A stretch of 64,000 nucleotides of DNA from Bolinopsis microptera (lineage: Eukaryota; Ctenophora; Tentaculata; Lobata; Bolinopsidae): positions 17,499,669-17,563,668 of the forward strand of contig NC_087072.1 in NCBI RefSeq assembly GCF_026151205.1, given 5' to 3'. The notes under the pieces were generated by a model, which was not told the DNA's origin, ran no database searches, and saw nothing but the letters and a program-made list of their open reading frames with translations. Position numbers and translations under genes: made by a program. Numbering within the stretch: the stretch's first letter is position 1; every line of letters begins with the position of its first letter. This document shows positions 55,461-64,000 of the stretch, piece by piece.

Positions 55461-57640
55461 CAGGGTGGGCCAAAAGTCAGTGTGCAAACGTTTGGTCTTA
55501 TACCTCCGCCGTATTTTATATTCGAGAGCTGTTGCTTTGCAAATGGCATACTGTACCTTCTTGTTAAAGAAGGTACAGTATGCCGTCGCCAAAATTTGAA
55601 AATTCGAATATTTTAAACCACGTCCATTCAATATTAAAACACCTATATTGTTCTCTCTGAACATGCTGGACGCCTAATTTTTTCAGAGACGGTAGATTAT
55701 TAAATGTTGCATCTGATCTGAAAAACTGAGGCAAAACAAATTAGAAATGACGACGTTATGAAGCATTTTGTGTATCTCGTTCAAAAATTGATTGGGATTA
55801 CCTTATCGGTCATAATTATCACGGACATTACTGTCACGCTGAAGACCTTAGCGTGAATAATTATGTCCGTGAAAATGATGTCTGAGGCATTAAGGTCCGT
55901 AAATAATAAAGTTCGGTAATTATTTCCATTAATTTTAATGTGTGTGTCCCTACATATGCGTAGATACTAGATATGTGTGTAGCCGATTACTATATTAGCT
56001 TATTAGTATACTAGGACAAATATAATCACTCCTCAGTCACATTCTAGAGTTCAGAAAAAGAGTAAAACACTTATTAAACAAGAATTGCGCCCGTTGTTTC
56101 GTTTTGGCGGACGCTAGATTTCCATTGACTATAACTATAAGTATAAGCTCTAATCAGCTCACTTCATAATAATAATATTGATAAATTATGCTTTAAATAC
56201 GGGAAACACTTGAAAATGAAATTCAATTCAATTGCCGTAGAACTTAACTTGTATCTGTGATTCAAAAAATTGTAAGCAAAAGTAAACTATACTCATGTTT
56301 TATACACATCAGTACACTACGCGTGCCACGTACAAATTTGGCCTATTACCTAATACTATACATTACATAGTATACATTAAATACACTCGCGCCGCGCATT
56401 CATTGACCAAAGGCTAGCTATACAGTATACACCACATCTCCGTAAGCAATCGTCGCGCGGTGCGCGCGGCAAGTTGACATGGTAACTAACGAAAGGAAGG
56501 AAGGAATGACAACATATTTAAACCTAACTACCTGATCGTTCTCCAAAATCCGGATCCACGTTTTTCTGCAAAAACGACCATTCATAACCTTTCACTACAC
56601 TATTGCTTTTTTACAAAAGGGTGAAATGGAAAAAATCACCAAAAATGTCCACAATATCAGTAAAACTAAAACATGACATATTTTGACAGGCAAAATTCAC
56701 ATAACTGCCGATTTAGGGATGAAGGAGTGTGTTTAGGGTTCTGAAAGTATCATACGCTAATACAAATGGCATGGTGGAAAATGGTTAACTTTAGTCAAGG
56801 TCTCATGTCTCTACGACCTTCGGTTTTTGCGCAATGAATCCCGCGCAAACTCCATGCGGGAACTTAAACTTCCCGACATCGTAGCGAGACCTAAAACCTC
56901 GACCAAAGTTAACCTTTTCCTACTGTTTGTATTGAAGTAATATACATTTAGAAATCCTTCTATACTCCTTCGTGACTAAATTGACGATATAACGAATTTT
57001 ACCTGTTAAAAATTGATGAAAAATATGGGTGTGGCCGGAGGACCACTAAAATGGTCGAGTTGGAACTTGAAATTTTTTTTGTGGTTATTGAACCTAAGGA
57101 TCAACAGATAAGAACATACTGGAAGATATTAAATAACATTTTGTTTTTACCTACCTAGTGAATAATTATGTCCGCGAATAATTATGTCCGTGAAAAAGTT
57201 GTCCGTGATAATTGTGACCGATAAGGTATGTGATCACAACGTGACACGACACCTTAATTGGGCAGCCTTAACGATTCCCGAAATGTTTAAAGGGGTGGTT
57301 AACGGGGTCACCTAATCACGTGATGAATTAACTCGTTATGCTACGTATCTCGGTCATCTGAGAAACTAAAACTCTCATTTTTTCAGGACAAACGTAATTT
57401 GAATGTCCAAACACAATTCAATAAAATTTAGCTCGATCCGACTATCCAAACTATCAAATAAATGCAAAAATGAACCTTCATTTGAAAAAAAATGAACACG
57501 AATATTTTTCGATTTGACAAATTCGTCGAACCAGTGGTGGTAGTAAGTCATACCGGAAAGAATTATTTCAATTGGGCACTCAGTGACTGAGCTATTATTA
57601 TTAAGGCCAACGTTTGCACACTGACTTTTGTCCCACCCTA
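55461..57640. mobile_element. Mariner-like TIR element, no transposase
   Basis: The left end CAGGGTGGGCCAAAAGTCAG and the right end, inverted, TAGGGTGGGACAAAAGTCAG continue together for about 35 bases (TGTGCAAACGTT) and are flanked by TA on both sides. CAGGGTG...CAAAAGT ends with a TA target are typical of mariner elements. I find no DDE transposase frame; the interior holds a second element (55801-57226). It is non-autonomous. Confidence 0.8.
55801..57226. mobile_element. Nested TIR element with TA target
   Basis: Ends CCTTATCGGTCATAATTATC and, inverted at the right, CCTTATCGGTCACAATTATC agree at 25 of 26 bases and are flanked by TA. Subterminal TAATTATGTCCGTGAA repeats occur at both ends. 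The interior is non-coding and includes a diverged inverted repeat at about 56775-56935 (GGTTAACTTTAGTCAAGGTC / GACCAAAGTTAACC). Confidence 0.8.
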
Positions 57641-58603
57641 TATCATCGACCATCGACCTGTATAACGCCCCTGGCATTTTAATAACCCTCTGGATCTCTG
57701 GCAACATTTACCTACGAACCTTAAAAATCGCAGTTCTTTTCACAGACAATCACATTAGGTAAACCTTTTCTTTGCAATATTCGATTGTGGGCCGCTTATA
57801 ATAAGAGGAATATTTTCATGTGGAAACATAGAATTATAATAATAAGTCGACAGCAAAATTGTAGAAGAGCGGATCCTTCAAATGATCAAGTGAAGCTGAT
57901 AGGGCGCATTCAAATGAATTAAATGATTATATCAGAATTACAACTAATTGCAGCACTGAAGTATATTTGCAAACTTAGTGGTCAACGATTTAAATTTAAA
58001 TAAATGCAGTGAGATTTGATATAATAGAATTTGATATTTTACGTCACAGCCATTCAATTTCAACCGTATTTGGAAGTAAAATTGTTGAAATTGAGGAATT
58101 TTATAATGCATGTGGTTAAGCAGAAAAATTATTAGGTCGCAATTCGTTGAAGTAAATTATAGATATAACTCCACTTTTGACCTATTTGGCGGCCATTTAT
58201 TAATTCCATAATTAAGCACCGGTTTTTGTTCCAGGGGGTGCGATTACAAAACTAATTGCACTGTTTTGAGAGTGACCGAAATCTTATTAGGTACGATTAC
58301 TAAACTAATTGCACTGATTCCCTGAAAGATGCTGTAAATCATGGCTCAGGCAGATAATTAGAGTTAGAGAGAGCACCTCGTAAAATGAGGACCTAATTAA
58401 AACCGAGTAATTTACTACTGTGAGGTGATGATTCAAGTATTGACTTAAATCAACTACCTGAGGTAGTTTGGCGACCGTTAGTGCAATGGTCGCACGAAAT
58501 AAATTTATGGACATAAATTTAAATTTATAGTTTAGGAAAACATCTTTCCTTGTGTTTGGAATAAGTCAATCCTTACATTGCATTAACACAACACAGTATG
58601 AGG
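57641..58603. other. Intergenic stretch
   Basis: No gene seen. CGATTACAAAACTAATTGCACTG occurs as a near-perfect direct pair at about 58242 and 58287. Confidence 0.4.
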
Positions 58604-59117
58604 CTGAGATCTCACTAATTATTTGTAAAACAAAAAGTGGCATAACTTATGTTCTGATAAATATTTTTTAAAAAACCAGCGATTTATTCACGTTTTACCA
58701 ATTCTATTCACATGGATTCATCGCACATTCCATTCTCTCTATATTTTAACTGATAAGGACTATCACAGATGATCCTTCCTGCTTGTTTATATCGTTCTTC
58801 TTATAACATGGAATGTGCGATGTATCATGGTGAATAGAATTGGTAAAACATAAATAAATCGGTGGTTTTTTTATTTTTTTACCCAGGATTTTTTTTGTGG
58901 TTTCTATTAACCAATGTAAACAGTTCTGGGTGAGAAATTAAAGCTAGCACACTCAGGAGCTAACTTTGTCAGACGAGCTCAGACTCACACAAAACTTAGC
59001 ACGAAGTTGTGTCTAATTATGATTAACATTCTCTAAAAATTTGAATCAAAAATATTAATCAGAACGTAAGTTATGGCGCTTTTCCATTCTGAAATAAAAT
59101 AATTAGTGAGATCTCAG
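58604..59117. repeat. Nested foldback, 514 bp
   Basis: Outer arms start CTGAGATCTCACTAATT (58604) and end AATTAGTGAGATCTCAG (59117). Inner arms 58671-58734 and 58807-58870 share CAGCGATTTATTCACGTTTT-like and TTACCAATTCTATTCAC sequence. The two palindromes are offset from each other's centre, so the second was probably inserted or arose separately. No coding sequence. Confidence 0.8.
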
Positions 59118-59175
59118 TGTTACAATTTTAAGAGATAAGGATGGGTAGACTTTTGAGGCCCACCCTGTATAACGC

Positions 59176-59266
59176 AATAATGCTCTCTCACTCTGAGGGC
59201 CGCGCATGATAACACCCGAACGTAGTGAGGGGGTTTGCGCGGCCTGATAGAGTGAGAGAGTATTAT
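59176..59266. repeat. 31-bp-arm hairpin next to a mariner-type end
   Basis: Arms GCTCTCTCACTCTGAGGGCC and GGCCTGATAGAGTGAGAGAG surround a 29-bp loop. Just left, GAGGCCCACCCTGTATA (59157-59173) looks like a lone mariner terminal repeat. Confidence 0.65.
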
Positions 59267-60286
59267 CAGTTATAATGCCCGACTGTCCGATTGGAAGGGG
59301 TGTAATGTGATACGTGCGCATGATACAATATAGTGTCTAATATATAGAACGCCAGTGTTATTTGTTTTGAAACTAATTAACTGTGGAGCCGGAAACGTAT
59401 TACGAGAAATGAAAGTGGTCTCTCGCTATTCCTATACCTGTTTTGATAATGCTCCCTGAGAAAAATTTAGCGTTATCACTTTTCACCCTCATAATACAGT
59501 ATCTGATAAAAATCTGGCACAACTTAGCGAGTTTAGAAGGTTTGAGATGTTATTTGTGCTCCCTAGGGTCTCCACTTCAAAAAAAATTTGGGTGGATAAT
59601 TTTTTATGTGTCTTTAAACCTGTGACCACGCCCTTTTTAAAGCGTGGGAAAAATTCGACCAAAATTTTGAAATTTGTCTATATTATTTGATGGAGGGATC
59701 CAAATGGCTTGTTTTGATACCATCAATATAACTAGAACATAATAAGGGTAAAATAGAAGAAATGAAACTCAAGTGGCGCCTTAGCCACGCCCATTTACGC
59801 CATTTTTTGGCGCAAAATACTGAAATTTCAAACTTTGTTGTAGTATCATATGGGGTATCAAACCTTAGGTATTTTGACACGAGAAAATGATTGGTGATGA
59901 TATTTTTTCGAATAAAACGTTCCCTGAGCATTTATAATTCAGGTTGACACAATTATTTTCGAACATACAGATTACAGTTTGAATTTTAGATTATAATAAT
60001 ATGATGATGTCAATTTGGTGCTGACTCATCGGACAAAATTTTATTACAAGATAAATTTCGTAATATGGCCGATAAATCAAAGACCTCTTGCAATTTGAAA
60101 CCAAGTGAGCAAGCAAACGACTGATAAGTGATGTCCCATGACATCGAATTAAAATGCTGTTAACAGATAAAATAGTTGTTGAAATGCTGTTAGCGGCTAA
60201 AACCCCTAAAATCGTTGAAATATTATATTTCAATTCTTTGTTGCAAATTTGTTCAGTTTAAGTGCCTTTGTAAACTACCCAATTTT
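59267..60286. other. Non-coding stretch upstream of the zinc-motif gene
   Basis: AT-rich; CCACGCCC-containing repeat-like sequence at 59620-59800 resembles the style of the palindromic units but not their sequence. The promoter of the next gene should be near the right end; no clear core element is seen. Confidence 0.35.
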
Positions 60287-63200
60287 ATGAGCTGCATTGG
60301 AGGTAGCGGTCGTGATTCAGGGGCTGGAGGGTCACAGCCTACCGGATCAATATCTCTTAAGTTATCGAAAGAATCGGCATACGATCCAGAAAAACACTGT
60401 ATCTTTTGCTTAGACGCCAGCTCAACTTTGTTCAAACTTAGTGGCAGTGACAATGGTCGGACCAAAGTATTGCAGGTAATCTTAACAAATCATTCGACTA
60501 TTACAACTATATTTCAACATTGTGTGGTATAGTTCATTTTTAAATGTTACATTAAAATTCCTCCTGAGGTATCAAAGTACAGAATTTGCACTAGATTTAT
60601 CCCTTTTTTCTAGGCTGCCGAAACACGAGCGGATAGAAAAATATTAGGACGTATCGCACTTCTACCAAATGGATTTAAGTATCACGCAAAATTGAATCGG
60701 TGCTACAAGGACTATGTACACAAGAAAACTTTGGATGCTATTAAAGAAAGAAAACGTGCACGGGAGGAAGATGGGAGCAAAGACGTGAGTTAAATTTCCG
60801 ATCCTTTGCCTAGCACACAACGTCTTATCTTGTTAAATTCTAATACAGGGAATACAACGTCGAATGGCCCCGTCAAATTCTGCCTTATAATGTAGCTGAC
60901 ATTATGCACAATTTAAGAGTGAACAGTCGACTGAAACTAAGAGTAACAGCACAACAGAACGGAATACGCGAAGCAAAACCCCCTCCAATAGGAACACTCC
61001 AAGTAATGAACGTCCAATCTGTCATGAAAAGATCGCTTGATGAACACCTTACCTGATTATCAATCAATTGATTAATAAGCTTGATTGTTTTTAAATTGAG
61101 ATCCTTTATATTCGTGTGAACGTTTTGATGCTATTTTATACCGTTCTTTAATATTTTATGATTGCTGCACAAAAAGATATAATGGAACCCTGAACATTTT
61201 ACCCGTAGCTAAGAAAAAAAACAATAGACCATCGAATGATTCATATAATATACCTTTTCAGGTTCTGAGATGAAGACGAAAGGGGATGTTTTGAATTCTA
61301 TCAAATGCTTCAGGTGTGACTCCGTCGGGGTTATGATAAATGGTAAAAGAATCAGAGAAAAATACAGAATTTGTGAAGTGGAAAGGGCAAAACAAGTACT
61401 GGTGGCTATAACACATCTCAAAGATGAAAGTGCAGCGGTACGGCTAGCTGATATAGACTCAGTCGAACGTCTGATCGCACAGGATCTCTACTATCACAAT
61501 AACTGCTTGGCTTCACTTTTATCCCGCTATCAAAGATCGGTTACGAAATGCCTCTTATGTGCAGAACCTGTTGATAAATCCCGTAATCTCTTGACTGTTG
61601 AACAGATTAAAGCACTCCTTTCCAAGAGTGTTAATAACTACGACCATGAACTAAGTCATAAGATTCGAGAGAAATTTGACGAAGAGAGAGATTGCGTGAA
61701 ATCATATTGCTACGCTCACAAACATTGTGAAATTATTTACATCTCATCTGATTCTCCATCAACTACGAAAATATACGAAAATCAAGTAACTCCAATGATT
61801 GAAGAACTAATTGACAGAGAATATGGACTGCCAGTTTCAAGTATCCGGGATTTCCTGTCTGCAGAACACCCAGACAGCAAGTTCTACAACCACAAGATTA
61901 GAAAATTTATTGTTGACAAATTTTGTGACCAAGTGTCATTCTGTAAACCCTACAGGAAAAGCGACTCGGAAGTCGTGTTTTCCTCCTCAATAGATGCTGC
62001 ATCGATGATCCAAAAGCTGCAAGTCCTGAACGAAGTAAAATCTGCAGGAAGTATTTTACGGAGAAAGCTGAGAGGAATGACTTTTGGGCTTGAAGACAGA
62101 TTTTGCGATGCTGTAGATTTGCAGACTGCTCTGAGGGATACGAGAATGCCGGAGTCCGTAATGGATTTTTTGGGAGGTTTGCTTAATATCAGCAAGGCAA
62201 CATTCCTCAAGTACCAAAAAAGTGTGGCAACAGATACTATAGCAGACACCGATGATGAAATAGAAGATGAAAACAATGAAATTGAATCAGTTTTAACACA
62301 AAGTCCGAAAAAGATTCTCAAAGCAAACTCCCTCTTTCAGGTTATGCATTATATGGCAAATAACGGAGAAATAAGAACACCTTTCCATATCATGCAAGCT
62401 CATGCAATTTACCACAAAAGTCACAGTAGGGAACTTATCACAGCATCTAACCACCTGGGATTCTGCATTAGCTATCCAGAACTTTTAAGGCTGAGAGCGC
62501 TGTTAGGGCTATTTATCATGACCAAGTACTTACTTACGAAAGTCTCACTGCCAAGTAATTTTGATGAGAATCAGGAAACAAGTGTGGGGATAGATAATTT
62601 TGACCATAATGACCAATCATCGATAACTGGAAAGAACGAAACCCACGACAGTGTCTTGGTCATGTATCAAAATGTACCGTTCAGTCGAAGAAACTACCGC
62701 CCTCCTACCAAAGGCAGAGTTTCCCACCTTACGGATTTTGTAGTATCAGGCAGGAAGTACATATCAAAGTTACCGTTCCAGAAATTGCTGCCATTTTACC
62801 TCAAAAGCAAGGAGCAACCTTTACCATCAAGCTTCAAATCAGAAGGATTTCAATACGAACCTGATGAGAGAAAAGAGAAGGTACTTAACCTTACAAGGAA
62901 CATATCAACTCCACTCCCAGAAACTCAACAACTCGCACATATACCAACTTGGGCCGGTTGTGAAGTCCTCACATCAACTATCAATGATGTACCGTTGAAA
63001 ACGGTTGGATACCTTCCCATCTTTCCACACCCCATTACCAAAATAGAGACAGTTTACAGCCTTTTGCAGAACTGTGCTAGCATTGCAGCACTCTTGAAAC
63101 AGAAGACACTGCCTGTTATATGCGATGAAGGAGTCTATCACCTAGTGACGAAGATTTATCTTCAACAACCTGACGTCTTTGAGCGGTTATTTCCTTTCCT

Positions 63201-64000
63201 CGGCGGTTTTCATTTGACAAAGTCTGCGTTACGATGTGCTGGTAAGTTCATTCGGGGCTCTGGGGTAGAAGATGCTTACATCGAGTGTAACATATTTGGA
63301 CCGAAAACTGTCGAAGCTGTAATGAGTGGCTCTCATTATTATCGGTCATTTGATGGTTTGATGATGTTAGGTGATGCACTTACTAAGCTAAAAATGGAAG
63401 CTTTTTGGAAAGAGAAATCTACGAACGACTACTCAATAGCAATACAGAAACTTGACCAGCTGCAATGTGCTCTTGTGCAGAACAGTAAGACAGAGTCGAC
63501 GATTTTAATTTCGGAACTTCAAACATGTAAAGAGGTGAAGCGACTAATGGACGACATAGAAGTGTTCTCAATCAAATGTGGTGAAAAATCACCACAATGT
63601 AGATTTTGGCTCAACTTTGTAAAAATCATAGACACGATTAAAGATTTTGTGCGTTCTGAGAGAGATGGGGACTTCTTCCTTAACATGAAAACTTTGGAAC
63701 ACATCCTTCCAATATTTTTGGGCTGTGATGCGTTGAATTATTTGCGCTACGGATCTTTTCATCTTGAGCTCCTAAAAAGGGCAAAGATAACTCACCCTGA
63801 ACTTTATGATTCATTCATAAAAAGAAATTTCGTTGTTAAGAGAACACCTGGGACGTTTAATGCCGTATCCCCAGACCTAGCTCTTGAGCAGACTATCAAT
63901 AAGAGTGCCAAGAGTTCTCATGGGATAATTGGCAACACTAAATCAGCTGATTATGTTGCGGAGTGGTGCCTGATATACCACGAAGAGCTCGCAATAACAA
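60287..64000 (+). CDS. Large EQTIN-type zinc-motif protein (5' part)
   Basis: Exons 60287-60475 (ATG), 60614-60784, a tentative 60918-61020, and one long exon from 61262 that stays open for over 900 codons to the window edge. Exon 1 has CIFC near 60398. The long exon has CFRC, then RICEVERAKQVL, a DLYYHNNCLASLL segment and CLLC (61549), a layout of Cys/His pairs that suggests zinc binding. Much further on come RELITASNHLGFCISYPELL and finally LEQTINKSAKSSHGIIG near 63886. From memory, this C-terminal LEQTIN-x(4-6)-S/G signature and the two Cys-His modules occur in a large, uncharacterised, multicopy family in Hydra, corals and some fish and molluscs. Function is unknown; the high copy number suggests transposon origin. 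The third exon uses weak sites (TTAAG acceptor, GTCATG donor) and is chosen because it is the only join I found that keeps phase. Confidence 0.75.

Noticed and set aside
57375-57707. Mariner transposase frame on the minus strand
   Set aside because: The 110 codons lack D,D(34)D motifs and the helix-turn-helix; the frame overlaps the terminal repeat.

Overview
The window is animal nuclear DNA. It is AT-rich (about two thirds A+T by eye), with genes split into short exons by canonical GT-AG introns, a rhodopsin-class GPCR, an SLC15-type transporter, and dense transposon debris of metazoan kinds (CR1/L2-like and jockey-like LINEs, Ty3-like gag, Helitron, mariner-like ends, MITEs, foldback elements). 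The mix, and an EQTIN-type multigene protein at the right end that I remember from cnidarian gene sets, suggest a cnidarian or similar invertebrate. The species cannot be proved from this sequence.

Layout. 1-9.2 kb is gene-poor, with a 10-bp minisatellite (2.2 kb), a CACGTG cluster (3.4 kb), a tRNA-like SINE candidate (3.9 kb) and a poly-G run. 9.2-11.8 kb (-) holds the 3' five exons of an unrecognised Ser/Thr/Pro-rich protein. 13.0-19.6 kb is a repeat block: telomere-like CCCTAA repeats, a two-copy repeat, a tandem array of roughly 1.35-kb units each ending in a long palindrome, and a broken gag gene. 20.8-25.0 kb (+) is an SLC15 oligopeptide-transporter gene, solved for 12 exons plus a likely first exon. 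26.7-37.7 kb (-) is an 11-exon GPCR whose introns contain a Helitron fragment, a 1.1-kb foldback element with a 9-bp target duplication, and an intronless apple-domain gene on the opposite strand. 36.5-39.8 kb has inverted repeats, a poly(A) retroelement with a 20-bp target duplication, and a LINE 3' end. 39.8-43.2 kb is gene-poor. 43.3-51.3 kb holds two LINEs, one broken by a MITE and by a palindromic repeat. 51.3-60.2 kb is mostly non-coding, with a nested pair of TIR elements and further foldbacks. 60.3-64 kb (+) begins a large zinc-motif gene that runs off the window.

Gene relations. The four cellular-looking genes show no operon-like link. The strongest structural theme is inverted repetition. 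Four copies of one palindrome family have arms that differ between copies yet stay matched within each copy; a foldback and a Helitron piece enlarged GPCR introns; a small MITE with 8-bp target duplications hit two different retroelement genes. All exon models are hand-derived from splice motifs and reading phase. The GPCR, SLC15 exons 2-13 and the 9-12 kb gene keep phase across every junction.
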